A stretch of DNA of 64,000 nucleotides, taken from Enterobacter asburiae (GTDB lineage Bacteria; Pseudomonadota; Gammaproteobacteria; Enterobacterales; Enterobacteriaceae). Location: NCBI GenBank assembly GCA_011754535.1, contig JAAQVN010000001.1, positions 1,302,001 to 1,366,000 of the forward strand. Reading direction: 5' to 3'. The notes beneath the pieces were generated by a model. It made no database searches and had not been told where the DNA came from. It was given only the letters and a program-made list of their open reading frames with translations. Each line of letters starts with the position of its first letter. Positions within the stretch are counted from its first letter, which is position 1. Positions 11,422 to 21,997 of the stretch are shown here, piece by piece. The translations under genes were made by a program, and so were the position numbers.

Positions 11422-12162
11422 CTAAAATTCTTCCTGCGTTGGCCGGACGACAATTTCATTTACATCAACATCATCAGGCTGCTCGATAGCAAATAATACG
11501 GCCCGCGCAATGGCATCTGCCGGAATAGCCTGCTTATAAAATTCATGCAGGAATTTTTTACTCTCTTCGTCAGAACTGCCGAACTGCAGTTCGCTCTCGA
11601 CCGCTCCGGGGGAAATAAGCGTAGTGCGGACCGTTTTACCCACCTCCTGACGCAAGCCTTCGCTCAGCGCGCGGACGGCGAATTTCGTGGCGCTGTAGAC
11701 CACGCCGCCGGGCGCAAGCACCTTAATACCGGCCACAGACGCAACGTTAATAAAATGCCCGCCACGCTGGCGCTGGAACACCGGTAACGCCGCCGCAATG
11801 CCGTATAAAACGCCTTTAAGATTGGTATCGATCATCCGATCCCACTCGTCGGTCTTGCGCTCGCTGATGGGGGCGATAGCCATAAAGCCCGCATTGTTGA
11901 TCAGCACATCGACGCGTTGGTATGCGGCAACGGCAGCGTCAATCGCGTGCTGGACCTCCTCCTGACGGGTCACGTCCGCCTTCACGGCAATCGCCCGGCC
12001 GCCCTGCTGGATGATGCGATCCACCAGGGCGTTAACTCTGTCCAGGCGACGCGCCACCAGTACCAGCGAAAAGGGCTTATTCGCTAAATACAGGGCAATA
12101 GCCTGACCGATACCGCTGCTGGCGCCGGTGATAACAACAACTTGGTTTGCACTATTATTCAT
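11422..12162 (-). CDS. Short-chain dehydrogenase/reductase
   Basis: 246 residues. TGASSGIG nucleotide motif, NNAG motif (INNAGFMAI), catalytic Ser in VASVAG and YSATK as the Tyr-x3-Lys. This is the classical NADP-preferring subgroup resembling YdfG-type oxidoreductases. It is first in a two-gene unit with the benzoylformate-decarboxylase-like enzyme, which suggests reduction of an aldehyde or acyloin made by that enzyme. That link is inference from position. Confidence 0.85.
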   Translation of the reverse strand: MNNSANQVVVITGASSGIGQAIALYLANKPFSLVLVARRLDRVNALVDRIIQQGGRAIAVKADVTRQEEVQHAIDAAVAAYQRVDVLINNAGFMAIAPISERKTDEWDRMIDTNLKGVLYGIAAALPVFQRQRGGHFINVASVAGIKVLAPGGVVYSATKFAVRALSEGLRQEVGKTVRTTLISPGAVESELQFGSSDEESKKFLHEFYKQAIPADAIARAVLFAIEQPDDVDVNEIVVRPTQEEF

Positions 12163-12401
12163 GATCTTATCTCGCGGTTGAGTGATGCAAAAATAAAGGC
12201 AGGGGAGAATTAAAGAATAATGACGCCTTCTTTAATTTCAGGTTTAAATATATTGTATATTTCGAATGGAAAGACATTCGATTAAACTTAGTTGAATTGC
12301 GGGAGCAGTGTCAACAGACTTTTAAATGAACAAAATAATTGCAGGGTAATATTTATTTCTTATAGGTATCGAAAAATATTATCGTAATGAAGGGATGTAT
12401 T

Positions 12402-12429
12402 GAAAACCCTCTCGTTTTACGGAGAGGGC
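12402..12429 (-). terminator. Terminator downstream of betA
   Basis: On the reverse strand CCCTCTC pairs with GAGAGGG around GTAAAAC and is followed by TTTTC. It lies a few bases after the betA stop. Confidence 0.8.
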
Positions 12430-12435
12430 AGAATA

Positions 12436-14115
12436 TTAAACGTTCTGTAATGCCTGACGAACCGGCGCGCCGTTCGCCACGTAATACGCCGCCGTGCTCT
12501 TCGCCAGCGGCTCGCGCCCGCGAATGGCATCCGCAATTTTCTCGCCGATCATAATCGTGGTGGCGTTCAGGTTGCCGGTAATAATCTGCGGCATAATCGA
12601 CGCATCCACCACGCGTAGCCCTTCCAGCCCGTGAACGCGGCCTTCGCCGTCGACCACCGCCATCTCGTCGTAGCCCATCTTGCAGGTGCCGCACGGGTGG
12701 AACGCGGTTTCCGCGTGGTTACGCACGAACTCGTCCAGCTGCTCGTCGGTCTGGCACTCGACGCCCGGGCTGATTTCGCGGCCGCGGTACTTGTCCAGCG
12801 CGGGCTGGTGCATGATCTCGCGGGTGATGCGGATCGCGTCGCGGAACTCCTGCCAGTCCTGCTCGTGGGACATATAGTTGAACAGGATCGCAGGATGCTG
12901 GTGCGGATCGCGGGATTTAATCCGCACGTGCCCGCGGCTCGGCGAGCGCATCGATCCGACGTGGCACTGGAAGCCGTGCTCTTTTACCGCGTTCGAGCCG
13001 TTGTAGTTAATCGCTACCGGCAGGAAGTGGTACTGAATGTTCGGCCATTCGAACTCCTCGCGGCTGCGGATAAACCCGCCCGCTTCGAAGTGGTTGCTCG
13101 CCCCTACGCCGATGCCGCCAAACAGCCATTCGGCGCCAATCTTCGGCTGGTTCCACCACTGCAGGGCAGGGTAGAGGGAGACCGGCTCTTTGCACTCGTA
13201 CTGAAGGTACATCTCCAGGTGATCCTGCAGGTTTTCGCCCACGCCGGGCAGGTCGTGCACCAGCGGAATATCAAACTGCTTCAGCAGGTCCGCGCTGCCC
13301 ACGCCGGAGCGCTGGAGGATCTGCGGGGAAGCAATGGCCCCTGCGCACAGCAGCACCTCTTTGTTCGCCGTCGCGTTGGACGGAATAGTGCTTTCACCCT
13401 CCAGCCACTCGACGCCCACGGCGCGCTTGCCGTCGAACAGAATGCGATCGGTCGTGGCGTGGGTGCGGATGGTCAGGTTCGGGCGCTGTTTTGCCTGGTC
13501 CAGATAGCCGCGTGCGGTGCTGGCGCGTCGGCCCTGCGGCGTGACCGTGCGGTCCATCGGGCCGAAGCCTTCCTGCTGGTAGCCGTTGAGATCCTCGGTG
13601 CGCGGATAGCCCGCCTGCACGCCAGCCTCCACCATCGCCTCAAACAGCGGATTCACGCCCGGCTTCGAGGTGGTAACGCTCACCGGACCGTCGCCGCCGT
13701 GGTAGTCATTCGGGCCCACGTCGCGCGTCTCTGCCTTGCGGTAGTAGGGCAGGCAGTTGAGGTAGCTCCAGTGCTCCAGGCCCGGCTCTTTGGCCCAGTG
13801 GTCGAGATCCATCGCGTTACCGCGGATGTAGCACATGCCGTTGATCAGCGACGAGCCGCCCAGCCCTTTACCGCGTCCGCACTCCATACGGCGGTTGTTC
13901 ATGTACGGCTCTGGCTCGGTTTCGTACGCCCAGTTGTAGCGCTTGCCCTGCAGCGGGAACGCCAGAGCGGCGGGCATCTGGGTGCGGAAGTCAAAGCGGT
14001 AATCCGGCCCGCCCGCCTCAAGCAGCAGGACGGTGGTGTTCGGATCTTCAGTCAGTCGCGTTGCCAGGACGTTGCCGGCAGAGCCGGCCCCGATAATGAT
14101 GTAGTCAAATTGCAA
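12436..14115 (-). CDS. betA: Choline dehydrogenase
   Basis: 559 residues from a TTG start at 14115 that gives the canonical BetA N-terminus ([20 protein letters not shown]) and has GGGAGG six bases upstream; E. coli betA also uses TTG. GMC oxidoreductase family, FAD-binding GAGSAG at the start, active-site region [10 protein letters not shown] near the C-terminus. Membrane-associated oxidation of choline to betaine aldehyde, the first step to the osmoprotectant glycine betaine. Last gene of the betIBA unit. Confidence 0.95.
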   Translation of the reverse strand: MQFDYIIIGAGSAGNVLATRLTEDPNTTVLLLEAGGPDYRFDFRTQMPAALAFPLQGKRYNWAYETEPEPYMNNRRMECGRGKGLGGSSLINGMCYIRGNAMDLDHWAKEPGLEHWSYLNCLPYYRKAETRDVGPNDYHGGDGPVSVTTSKPGVNPLFEAMVEAGVQAGYPRTEDLNGYQQEGFGPMDRTVTPQGRRASTARGYLDQAKQRPNLTIRTHATTDRILFDGKRAVGVEWLEGESTIPSNATANKEVLLCAGAIASPQILQRSGVGSADLLKQFDIPLVHDLPGVGENLQDHLEMYLQYECKEPVSLYPALQWWNQPKIGAEWLFGGIGVGASNHFEAGGFIRSREEFEWPNIQYHFLPVAINYNGSNAVKEHGFQCHVGSMRSPSRGHVRIKSRDPHQHPAILFNYMSHEQDWQEFRDAIRITREIMHQPALDKYRGREISPGVECQTDEQLDEFVRNHAETAFHPCGTCKMGYDEMAVVDGEGRVHGLEGLRVVDASIMPQIITGNLNATTIMIGEKIADAIRGREPLAKSTAAYYVANGAPVRQALQNV

Positions 14116-14128
14116 ATAAACCTCCCGG

Positions 14129-15601
14129 TTAAAATATGGACTGGAATTTACCCATCTCAACCTGGATGGACTTCACCTGGGTGTAGCTCTGCAGCGTCAT
14201 CACGCCGTTCTCGCGGCCAATGCCGGAGTGCTTGTAGCCGCCGACCGGCATCTCCGCGGCGGATTCACCCCAGGTGTTGATCCAGCAGATGCCCGCTTCG
14301 AGCTGATGAATGGCGCCGTGGGCGCGGTTCAGGTCGGCAGTGACGATGCCCGCCGCCAGCCCGTAGTCTGTGTCGTTGGCGCGGCGAATGGCTTCTTCAT
14401 CGGTTTCATAGGTGAGGATGGACATCACCGGGCCGAAGATCTCTTCGCGCACGATGGTCATCTCGTCGGTGCAGTCGGTGAACACGGTCGGGGCGACCCA
14501 CGCGCCGTTGTCAAAGCCGTCGCCCTTCAGCACCTCGCCGCCGCACAGCACGTGGGCGCCTTCCTCTTTGCCTTTGGCGATGTAGCGCATCACGCTGTCG
14601 CGGTGCGGGAAGCTGACCATCGGGCCGAAGTTGGTACGTTCATCGAACAGATCGCCCGCGCGGATGCGGCCCACGCGCTCAACGATTTTCTGCTCAAACG
14701 TTGCTTTAAACTTCGCGGGCACGAACACGCGGGTGCCGTTGGTGCACACCTGGCCGGAGCTGAAAAAGTTCGCCATCATGGCGATGTCTGCCGCGAGATC
14801 CAGATCCGCATCGTCAAAAATAATCAGCGGGGATTTGCCGCCCAGCTCCATCGTCACCTCTTTCAGAGACGAGGCCGCCGAGTTGGCCATCACCTTTTTG
14901 CCGCTGGCGACGCCGCCGGTGAAGGAGACTTTCGCGATGCCCGGATGCTCGGTCAGGTACTGGCCGGTTTCCGCGCCCACGCCCGGCAGGACGTTAAACA
15001 CACCGTCCGGCAGGCCCGCTTCGGTGTAGATCTCCGCAAGCTTCAGGGCGGTGAGCGGCGTCACTTCGCTTGGCTTGAAGATCATCGCGTTGCCCGCCGC
15101 CAGCGCCGGGGCCGATTTCCACAGGGCGATCTGGATCGGGTAGTTCCACGCGCCGATGCCCGCCACCACGCCCAGCGGCTCGCGGCGGGTGTAGACGAAC
15201 GAGGTATCGCGCAGCGGGATCTGGCTGCCTTCCAGCGCCGGGATCAGCCCCGCGTAGTACTCCAGCACATCCGCGCCGGTGACGATATCGACGGTTGAGG
15301 TTTCGGAATACGCTTTACCGGTGTCGAGGGTTTCCAGTTTCGCCAGATCGTCGTTGCGCTCGCGCAGGATGTCGACGGCGCGTCGCAGAATGCGCGAGCG
15401 CTCCATGGCGGTCATTGCCGCCCAGATTTTTTGCCCGCGTTTTGCGCTTTCCACGGCGCGGTTGACATCTTCTCGCCCGGCGGCCTGTACGCTCGCCAGA
15501 ACTTCACCGTTGGCCGGGTTGACGGTCTCGAAGGTGCGACCGCTGGTGGCGGATGTATAACCACCATTGATGTAAAGCTGCTGTTCTGCCATTCGGGACA
15601 T
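14129..15601 (-). CDS. betB: Betaine aldehyde dehydrogenase
   Basis: 490 residues, near-identical in visible segments to E. coli BetB ([20 protein letters not shown]). Aldehyde dehydrogenase family: catalytic Glu in MELGGKSPL and nucleophile Cys in SSGQVCTNG. It oxidises betaine aldehyde to glycine betaine with NAD. Located 13 bp upstream of betA and 13 bp downstream of betI in the same transcript. Confidence 0.96.
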   Translation of the reverse strand: MSRMAEQQLYINGGYTSATSGRTFETVNPANGEVLASVQAAGREDVNRAVESAKRGQKIWAAMTAMERSRILRRAVDILRERNDDLAKLETLDTGKAYSETSTVDIVTGADVLEYYAGLIPALEGSQIPLRDTSFVYTRREPLGVVAGIGAWNYPIQIALWKSAPALAAGNAMIFKPSEVTPLTALKLAEIYTEAGLPDGVFNVLPGVGAETGQYLTEHPGIAKVSFTGGVASGKKVMANSAASSLKEVTMELGGKSPLIIFDDADLDLAADIAMMANFFSSGQVCTNGTRVFVPAKFKATFEQKIVERVGRIRAGDLFDERTNFGPMVSFPHRDSVMRYIAKGKEEGAHVLCGGEVLKGDGFDNGAWVAPTVFTDCTDEMTIVREEIFGPVMSILTYETDEEAIRRANDTDYGLAAGIVTADLNRAHGAIHQLEAGICWINTWGESAAEMPVGGYKHSGIGRENGVMTLQSYTQVKSIQVEMGKFQSIF

Positions 15602-15614
15602 AAATCCTCCTCGG

Positions 15615-16202
15615 TTATTCGGTCGGTAAATGCTGGCTGATAAAGTGGCTGGTGAGCGACTGCGCCAGGGTTTTATCCAGCGGCTTGCCGCTCAGCGCGG
15701 CGCGCAGCCACAGCCCGTCGATCAGCGCCGCGAGCCCGTAGCCCGCCTCTTCAGCCTGTTCACGCGGCAGCTCGCGGCGGAACTCGTACACCAGGTTTGA
15801 GAGCAGGCGGCGGCTGCTGACCTGCTGCAGGCGATAGAGCATCGGCTGGTGCATGCTGCTTGCCCAGAAGGCCAGCCAGGCCTTCATTGCCGCGCCGCTG
15901 ACCTGGGTTTCATCGAAGTTGCCGCTGACAATCGCCTGCAGGCGCTGCTCCGCGCTGCCGCCCGGCAGGGCGTGTAAACGGCTCAATACCGCGTCGCGCA
16001 GCTGGCCGGTAATGTCGCGCATGGTCGCTTCCAGCAGGCCGTTTTTGTCTTTGAAATAGTGACTGATGATCCCCGTGGACACGCCCGCCCGACGGGCGAT
16101 TTGCGCGATGGTCGCATCGTGCATGCCCACTTCATTAATTGCTTCCAGCGTGGCGTCGATAAGCTGCCTGCGCCGGATCGGCTGCATCCCCACTTTGGGC
16201 AT
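15615..16202 (-). CDS. betI: Choline-responsive TetR-family repressor
   Basis: 195 residues from the ATG at 16202, which gives the E. coli-like N-terminus [18 protein letters not shown]; an in-frame start six codons upstream is less likely. TetR helix-turn-helix at residues ~20-50 ([19 protein letters not shown]). BetI represses betIBA and betT until choline is present. It heads the betIBA unit, divergent from betT. Confidence 0.96.
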   Translation of the reverse strand: MPKVGMQPIRRRQLIDATLEAINEVGMHDATIAQIARRAGVSTGIISHYFKDKNGLLEATMRDITGQLRDAVLSRLHALPGGSAEQRLQAIVSGNFDETQVSGAAMKAWLAFWASSMHQPMLYRLQQVSSRRLLSNLVYEFRRELPREQAEEAGYGLAALIDGLWLRAALSGKPLDKTLAQSLTSHFISQHLPTE

Positions 16203-16251
16203 TTTTGCCACTCCATTCATCAGCGTTGGTTATATATTAAAGCGGTTTTTG

Positions 16252-16265
16252 ATTGGACGTTCAAT
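16252..16265. promoter_or_regulatory. Candidate BetI operator in the betI-betT intergenic region
   Basis: ATTGGACGTTCAAT is a 7+7 dyad with one mismatch in the 128-bp divergent promoter region. A similar TTGGACGTTCAA element lies in the E. coli bet control region, where BetI acts. Confidence 0.6.
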
Positions 16266-16330
16266 ATAAAATGTGTCTTAATTGTTGCGGATTTGGATTT
16301 TAATAGTTACAAAAACAGTGAGGATACTGG

Positions 16331-18364
16331 ATGACAGACCTTTCACAGGACAGAGAAAAAGACAAAATCAACCCGGTCGTTTTTTATACTTCCGCCGGGC
16401 TGATTTTGTTGTTTTCCCTGACGACGATCTTCTTTCGCGATTTTTCTGCCGAGTGGATTGGGCGCACCCTGAACTGGGTGTCGAAGACCTTCGGCTGGTA
16501 CTACCTGCTGGCGGCGACGCTTTACATTGTTTTCGTGGTTTGTATTGCCTGTTCGCGCTTTGGGTCAGTGAAGCTCGGGCCAGAGCAGTCCAAGCCCGAG
16601 TTCAGCCTGCTGAGCTGGGCCGCGATGCTGTTTGCCGCAGGCATCGGCATCGACCTGATGTTCTTCTCCGTGGCGGAACCGGTCACGCAGTATATGCAGC
16701 CGCCGGAAGGGGCAGGGCAGACGATGGAGGCCGCGCGCCAGGCAATGGTCTGGACGCTGTTCCACTACGGCCTGACGGGCTGGTCGATGTATGCCCTGAT
16801 GGGCATGGCGCTCGGATACTTTAGCTATCGTTATAATTTGCCCCTCACCATTCGCTCCGCGCTGTATCCGATTTTCGGTAAAAAAATTAACGGCCCGATT
16901 GGCCACAGCGTTGATATCGCGGCGGTGATCGGCACCATCTTTGGTATCGCCACCACGCTCGGGATTGGCGTGGTGCAGCTCAACTACGGGCTGAGCGTGC
17001 TGTTTGACATCCCGGACTCGATGGCAGCCAAAGCGGCGCTGATTGCGCTCTCCGTTATTATCGCCACCATCTCGGTGACGTCGGGCGTTGATAAGGGCAT
17101 TCGCGTGCTCTCCGAGCTGAACGTGGCGCTGGCGCTGGGGCTGATCCTGTTCGTGCTGTTTATGGGCGACACCTCGTTCCTGCTCAATGCCTTAGTGCTT
17201 AACGTGGGCGACTACGTAAACCGCTTTATGGGCATGACGCTGAACAGCTTCGCCTTTGACCGTCCGGTGGAGTGGATGAACAACTGGACGCTGTTCTTCT
17301 GGGCGTGGTGGGTCGCGTGGTCGCCGTTTGTCGGCCTGTTCCTGGCGCGTATTTCACGCGGCCGCACCATCCGCCAGTTTGTGATGGGCACGCTGATAAT
17401 CCCGTTCACCTTCACCCTGCTGTGGCTGTCGATTTTCGGCAACAGCGCGCTGCACGAGATTATCCACGGCAATGCGACCTTCGCACAGGAAGCGATGGCG
17501 CACCCGGAGCGCGGCTTCTACAGCCTGCTGGCGCAGTACCCGGCGTTTACCTTTAGCGCCTCCGTGGCGACCATCACCGGCTTGCTGTTCTACGTCACCT
17601 CGGCGGATTCCGGCGCGCTGGTGCTGGGCAACTTCACCTCGAAGCTCAAGGACATCAACAGCGATGCGCCGAACTGGTTGCGCATCTTCTGGTCCGTCGC
17701 CATCGGCCTGCTGACGCTCGGCATGCTGATGACCAACGGCATTTCGGCGCTGCAGAACACCACGGTGATCATGGGCCTGCCGTTCAGCTTCGTCATCTTC
17801 TTCGTGATGGCCGGGCTGTATAAATCGCTCAAGGTGGAAGACTACCGCCGCGTCAGCGCGAGCCGCGACACCGCGCCGCGTCCGATGGGGGCGCAGGACA
17901 GGCTGAGCTGGAAGAAACGCCTCTCGCGCCTGATGAACTACCCTGGCACGCGCTACACCAAACAGATGATGGAGACGGTCTGCTTCCCCGCAATGGAAGA
18001 GGTGGCACAGGAACTGAAGCTGCGTGGTGCTTACGTGGAGCTGAAAAACCTGCCACCGGAGGAGGGCGAGACCCTGGGGCACCTGGATCTGCTGGTGCAC
18101 ATGGGCGACGAGCAGAACTTTGTCTATCAGATCTGGCCGCAGCAGTACTCGGTCCCCGGTTTTACCTACCGGGCGCGCAGCGGGAAATCGACCTACTACC
18201 GGCTGGAGACCTTCCTGCTGGAGGGGAGCCAGGGGAATGATTTGATGGATTACAGCAAGGAGCAGGTGATAACGGATATTCTGGACCAGTATGAACGGCA
18301 CCTGAACTTTATCCATCTGCACAGGGAAGCGCCGGGGAATAGCGTGATGTTCCCGGATGTTTGA
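16331..18364 (+). CDS. betT: Choline BCCT-family transporter
   Basis: 677 residues. About 12 hydrophobic segments span residues ~15-500, followed by a ~170-residue hydrophilic cytoplasmic tail. The BCCT signature is visible around WTLFFWAWWVAWSPFVGLFL. BetT is a proton-driven, osmotically stimulated choline importer; the long tail is characteristic of BetT and is absent from shorter BCCT carriers. Divergent from betIBA, sharing the control region. Confidence 0.95.
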   Translation: MTDLSQDREKDKINPVVFYTSAGLILLFSLTTIFFRDFSAEWIGRTLNWVSKTFGWYYLLAATLYIVFVVCIACSRFGSVKLGPEQSKPEFSLLSWAAMLFAAGIGIDLMFFSVAEPVTQYMQPPEGAGQTMEAARQAMVWTLFHYGLTGWSMYALMGMALGYFSYRYNLPLTIRSALYPIFGKKINGPIGHSVDIAAVIGTIFGIATTLGIGVVQLNYGLSVLFDIPDSMAAKAALIALSVIIATISVTSGVDKGIRVLSELNVALALGLILFVLFMGDTSFLLNALVLNVGDYVNRFMGMTLNSFAFDRPVEWMNNWTLFFWAWWVAWSPFVGLFLARISRGRTIRQFVMGTLIIPFTFTLLWLSIFGNSALHEIIHGNATFAQEAMAHPERGFYSLLAQYPAFTFSASVATITGLLFYVTSADSGALVLGNFTSKLKDINSDAPNWLRIFWSVAIGLLTLGMLMTNGISALQNTTVIMGLPFSFVIFFVMAGLYKSLKVEDYRRVSASRDTAPRPMGAQDRLSWKKRLSRLMNYPGTRYTKQMMETVCFPAMEEVAQELKLRGAYVELKNLPPEEGETLGHLDLLVHMGDEQNFVYQIWPQQYSVPGFTYRARSGKSTYYRLETFLLEGSQGNDLMDYSKEQVITDILDQYERHLNFIHLHREAPGNSVMFPDV

Positions 18365-18401
18365 GCTGAATAACCTATAAAGGCATCGCCGCCTCCCTCA
18401 A

Positions 18402-18478
18402 GCCGGGTGGCGGCGATGCCTTACCCGGCCTACCAAACCAGTTTTCCGTAGGCTTGATAAGCGAAGCGCCATCAGGCA
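18402..18478. repeat. BIME (two REP units)
   Basis: GCCGGGTGGCGGCGATGCC...ACCCGGCCTACC at 18402-18433, then GTAGGCTTGATAAGCG...CATCAGGCA at 18449-18478. These are two differently typed REP units in opposite orientation, between betT and the sitA operators. Confidence 0.85.
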
Positions 18479-18499
18479 CGCCCTTCATTGACATAACTT

Positions 18500-18520
18500 T
18501 AATGATAACTATTTTCATTA
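18500..18520. promoter_or_regulatory. Fur-box-like sequence upstream of sitA
   Basis: AATGATAACTATTTTCATTA resembles the Fur consensus GATAATGATAATCATTATC. It lies ~75 bp before the sitA start, where iron-responsive repression of sit is known in Salmonella and Shigella. Confidence 0.6.
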
Positions 18521-18523
18521 AAA

Positions 18524-18555
18524 TATAGCCTGTGCTATACCTTATAGCACGGGCT
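18524..18555. promoter_or_regulatory. MntR-like operator and nested dyad upstream of sitA
   Basis: TATAGC-CTGT-GCTATA (18524-18539) is a perfect dyad matching the TAGCnnnnGCTA core of enterobacterial MntR sites. It is nested in a second dyad at 18527-18555 whose two 13-bp arms (AGCCTGTGCTATA and TATAGCACGGGCT) differ at one base pair and are separated by 3 bp. Confidence 0.6.
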
Positions 18556-18595
18556 AATTTTGCTTTGAATTTAAACACCTCTGGAGACTTCTGCA

Positions 18596-19507
18596 ATGCA
18601 TCCACTGCAAGGATTGAAGCGTCTGTTGCTCGGCGCGCTGCTCATGACTGCGACCACTACCGGCGCGCTGGCGGCTGAAAAGTTTCAGGTCATCACCACC
18701 TTTACCGTCATCGCCGATATGGCGAAAAACGTGGCGGGTGACGCCGCAGACGTGACCTCCATTACCAAGCCGGGCGCTGAAATCCACGAGTATCAGCCCA
18801 CCCCGGGCGATATCAAACGCGCGCAGAAGGCGCAATTGATCCTGGCGAACGGCATGAATCTGGAACTGTGGTTCCAGCGTTTTTATCAGCACCTGAACGG
18901 CGTGCCGGAGGTGATTGTCACCAAAGGTATTACCCCGATGGGGATTGGCGAAGGGCCGTATAACGGCAAGCCCAACCCGCACGCGTGGATGTCGCCAGAC
19001 AACGCCCTGATCTACATCGACAACATCCGCGACGCGCTGGTGAAGTACGACCCGGCGAATGCCCAGACCTATCAGCGCAACGCTGAAGCCTACAAGCAGA
19101 AGATCACTGCCACCCTCGAACCGCTGCGTAAGCAGGTGGCGGCGATCCCGGAAGACAAGCGCTGGATGGTAACCAGCGAAGGTGCCTTCTCCTATCTGGC
19201 GCGGGATCTTGGGATGAAAGAGCTTTACCTGTGGCCGATCAACGCCGATCAGCAGGGCACGCCCCAGCAGGTGCGTAAGGTGATCGACCAGGTGAAAAAA
19301 CATCATATCCCGGCGGTGTTCAGCGAAAGCACGGTCTCGGATAAGCCCGCCCGTCAGGTGGCGCGTGAAACCGGCGCCCATTACGGCGGCGTGCTGTACG
19401 TTGACTCCCTGAGCGCGAAAAACGGCCCGGTGCCGACCTATATCGATCTGCTGAACGTCACCACCCGCACGCTGGTGCAGGGCATCCGTGACGGCATGAA
19501 GGAGTAA
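18596..19507 (+). CDS. sitA: Mn/Fe ABC transporter, periplasmic binding protein
   Basis: 303 residues with a signal peptide ending near residue 27 ([19 protein letters not shown]). Cluster A-I (ZnuA/PsaA-type) metal-binding protein: the expected metal ligands sit in [13 protein letters not shown] and NPHAWMSP, with a later Glu and Asp in the same positions as the family. It captures Mn2+ (and Fe2+) for SitBCD. First gene of sitABCD, 2 bp before sitB. Confidence 0.93.
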   Translation: MHPLQGLKRLLLGALLMTATTTGALAAEKFQVITTFTVIADMAKNVAGDAADVTSITKPGAEIHEYQPTPGDIKRAQKAQLILANGMNLELWFQRFYQHLNGVPEVIVTKGITPMGIGEGPYNGKPNPHAWMSPDNALIYIDNIRDALVKYDPANAQTYQRNAEAYKQKITATLEPLRKQVAAIPEDKRWMVTSEGAFSYLARDLGMKELYLWPINADQQGTPQQVRKVIDQVKKHHIPAVFSESTVSDKPARQVARETGAHYGGVLYVDSLSAKNGPVPTYIDLLNVTTRTLVQGIRDGMKE

Positions 19508-19509
19508 CC

Positions 19510-20316
19510 ATGCACAAGGGGATTGTTGTCACAGACGTGACCGTGACCTACCGCAACGGCCACACGGCGCTGCGCGATGCGTCGTTCAGCGTGCCGGGCG
19601 GATCGATTGCCGCGCTGGTGGGGGTGAACGGTTCAGGCAAGTCCACGCTGTTTAAGGCGGTGATGGGCTTTGTGCGGGCGGCGAGTGGTACTATCACCAT
19701 TCTGGGGCTGCCGCCTCACCGGGCGCTGCGTCAGAATCTGGTCGCCTACGTGCCGCAGTCGGAAGAGGTTGACTGGTCGTTTCCGGTGCTGGTTGAAGAC
19801 GTGGTGATGATGGGCCGCTACGGCCATATGGGTTTCCTGCGCCGACCTAAAGCGCGCGACAGGCAAATAGTGACCGACGCCCTGAAGCGCGTGGATATGC
19901 TCGAGCTGCGCCATCGGCAGATTGGCGAGCTCTCCGGCGGGCAGAAGAAGCGCGTGTTTCTGGCGCGGGCGATTGCCCAGCAGGGCGAGGTGATCCTGCT
20001 CGACGAGCCGTTTACCGGCGTGGACGTCAAAACCGAAGCCAGGATCATCACCCTGCTGCGGGAGCTGCGCGACGAGGGCAAAACCATGCTTGTCTCGACC
20101 CACAATTTAGGTTCGGTCACAGAGTTTTGCGATTACACGGTGATGGTCAAGGGCACCGTGCTGGCGAGTGGCCCGACGGACACCACCTTCACCGCCGAGA
20201 ACCTTGAGCGCGCCTTCAGCGGCGTGCTGCGCCACGTGGTGCTCAGCGGCTCGGAAGATCGCATTATTACCGACGACGAACGGCCGTTTGTGACCCACCG
20301 ACAGGAGGCCAAATGA
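19510..20316 (+). CDS. sitB: Mn/Fe ABC transporter, ATP-binding protein
   Basis: 268 residues. Walker [10 protein letters not shown], signature [17 protein letters not shown] and Walker B VILLDEPF followed by the H-loop (STHNLG). It energises SitC/SitD. Its stop overlaps the sitC start (ATGA). Confidence 0.94.
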   Translation: MHKGIVVTDVTVTYRNGHTALRDASFSVPGGSIAALVGVNGSGKSTLFKAVMGFVRAASGTITILGLPPHRALRQNLVAYVPQSEEVDWSFPVLVEDVVMMGRYGHMGFLRRPKARDRQIVTDALKRVDMLELRHRQIGELSGGQKKRVFLARAIAQQGEVILLDEPFTGVDVKTEARIITLLRELRDEGKTMLVSTHNLGSVTEFCDYTVMVKGTVLASGPTDTTFTAENLERAFSGVLRHVVLSGSEDRIITDDERPFVTHRQEAK

Positions 20317-21161
20317 ACGCGCTTCTCGAACCCTTCGGCTACGAGTACATGCTCAACGCGATGTGGGTCTCGGCGATGGTGGGCGGGCTGTGCGCGTTTC
20401 TCTCCTGCTATCTGATGCTCAAAGGCTGGTCGCTGATCGGCGATGCGCTCTCGCACTCCATCGTGCCGGGCGTGGCGGGAGCGTACATGCTCGGGCTGCC
20501 GTTCTCGCTGGGGGCGTTCCTGTCGGGCGGGCTGGCGGCGGGGAGCATGCTGTTTCTCAACCAGCGTAGCCGCCTGAAAGAGGACGCCATCATCGGGCTG
20601 ATCTTCTCCTCCTTTTTCGGGCTCGGGCTGTTTATGGTCTCACTCAACCCGACCTCGGTGAATATTCAGACCATCGTGCTCGGCAATATTCTCGCCATCG
20701 CCCCGGAAGATATCGTCCAGCTGGCGATTATCGGCGTGGTATCGATGGTTATCCTGCTGTTCAAATGGAAAGATCTGATGGTGACCTTTTTTGATGAGAA
20801 CCACGCCCGCGCCATCGGCCTGCGTCCTGAACGTCTTAAGATCCTCTTCTTTACCCTGCTGGCGGTCTCCACCGTGGCGGCGCTGCAAACCGTTGGGGCG
20901 TTTCTGGTGATCTGTCTGGTGGTCACCCCCGGCGCGACCGCGTGGCTGCTTACCGACCGATTCCCGCGCCTGCTGATGATTGCCGTCGCCATTGGCAGCA
21001 TCACCAGCTTCCTCGGCGCGTGGGCCAGCTATTATCTGGACGGCGCCACCGGCGGCATTATTGTCGTCGCCCAGACGCTGCTGTTCCTGCTGGCGTTCGT
21101 CTTTGCGCCGAAGCACGGTCTGCTCGCCAGCCGCCGTCGCGCGCGGGAGGCACACCCATGA
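20313..21161 (+). CDS. sitC: Mn/Fe ABC transporter, permease subunit 1
   Basis: 282 residues with eight or nine hydrophobic segments, ABC-3 family. The conserved [21 protein letters not shown] segment near residue 50 marks metal-chelate permeases. It overlaps sitB by 4 bp and sitD by 4 bp, indicating translational coupling. Confidence 0.93.
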   Translation: MNALLEPFGYEYMLNAMWVSAMVGGLCAFLSCYLMLKGWSLIGDALSHSIVPGVAGAYMLGLPFSLGAFLSGGLAAGSMLFLNQRSRLKEDAIIGLIFSSFFGLGLFMVSLNPTSVNIQTIVLGNILAIAPEDIVQLAIIGVVSMVILLFKWKDLMVTFFDENHARAIGLRPERLKILFFTLLAVSTVAALQTVGAFLVICLVVTPGATAWLLTDRFPRLLMIAVAIGSITSFLGAWASYYLDGATGGIIVVAQTLLFLLAFVFAPKHGLLASRRRAREAHP

Positions 21162-21997
21162 TGGCAATCCTCCTTGAACCTTTCCAGTTTGCGTTTATGA
21201 CTAACGCGCTGCTGATTTCACTCCTGGTGGCCGTGCCCTGCGCGCTGCTGTCCGTTTTCCTGGTGCTGAAAGGCTGGGCGCTGATGGGCGACGCCATGAG
21301 CCACGCGGTGTTTCCCGGCGTCGTGCTGGCCTGGATAATGGGCCTGCCGCTGGCGCTGGGTGCGTTCGTGGCCGGTCTGTTCTGCGCGGTTGCCACCGGT
21401 TACCTGAAGGACAACAGTCGCATCAAGCAGGATACGGTCATGGGGATCGTCTTTTCCGGCATGTTCGGCGCTGGCCTGATCCTCTATATCGCCGTCAAGC
21501 CCGAGGTGCATCTCGACCACATTTTGTTCGGCGATATGCTGGGCATTAACGGGATGGACATTCTGCAAAGCGGGATCGTGGCGGGGCTGATCGCGCTGGT
21601 GATTGGCCTGAAGTGGCGGGACTTTCTGCTGTTCTGCTTTGACTATCAGCAGGCTCAGGCGAGCGGCCTGCGCACCCGCTGGCTCCACTATGGCTTACTG
21701 TGCATGGTGTCGCTGACCATCGTGGCCACTCTAAAGGCGGTGGGGATTATTCTGTCGATTTCACTGCTGATCGCGCCCGGCGCGGTAGCGGTGCTCATCA
21801 CCCGGCGCTTCCACATGGCGCTGCTGGTGGCGGTCGCCGTTTCAGCCATCGTGTCGGTTAGCGGCGTGTATGCCTCGTTTTATCTCGACAGCGCGCCTGC
21901 ACCGACCATTGTGGTGCTGTTCGCGGCGGTGTTTATCGTGACGTTTGGGGTTACCAGCGTGAAGGCCCGTCGGCAGGAGAGCGTGACAGCAGGGTGA
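21158..21997 (+). CDS. sitD: Mn/Fe ABC transporter, permease subunit 2
   Basis: 279 residues from the ATG at 21158, which overlaps the sitC stop; a second ATG follows directly. Same ABC-3 fold as SitC, with the matching LKGWALMGDAMSHAVFPGVV segment. Its last 47 bp overlap the 3' end of entD on the opposite strand. Last gene of the operon; no separate terminator is seen. Confidence 0.93.
   Translation: MMAILLEPFQFAFMTNALLISLLVAVPCALLSVFLVLKGWALMGDAMSHAVFPGVVLAWIMGLPLALGAFVAGLFCAVATGYLKDNSRIKQDTVMGIVFSGMFGAGLILYIAVKPEVHLDHILFGDMLGINGMDILQSGIVAGLIALVIGLKWRDFLLFCFDYQQAQASGLRTRWLHYGLLCMVSLTIVATLKAVGIILSISLLIAPGAVAVLITRRFHMALLVAVAVSAIVSVSGVYASFYLDSAPAPTIVVLFAAVFIVTFGVTSVKARRQESVTAG

Noticed and set aside
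12631..14280. Long 549-residue open frame on the plus strand opposite betA and the end of betB
   Set aside because: It is antisense to betA, whose reading frame shows clear conserved motifs. The translation is rich in Arg, His and Val without domains, typical of a mirror frame in GC-rich DNA.
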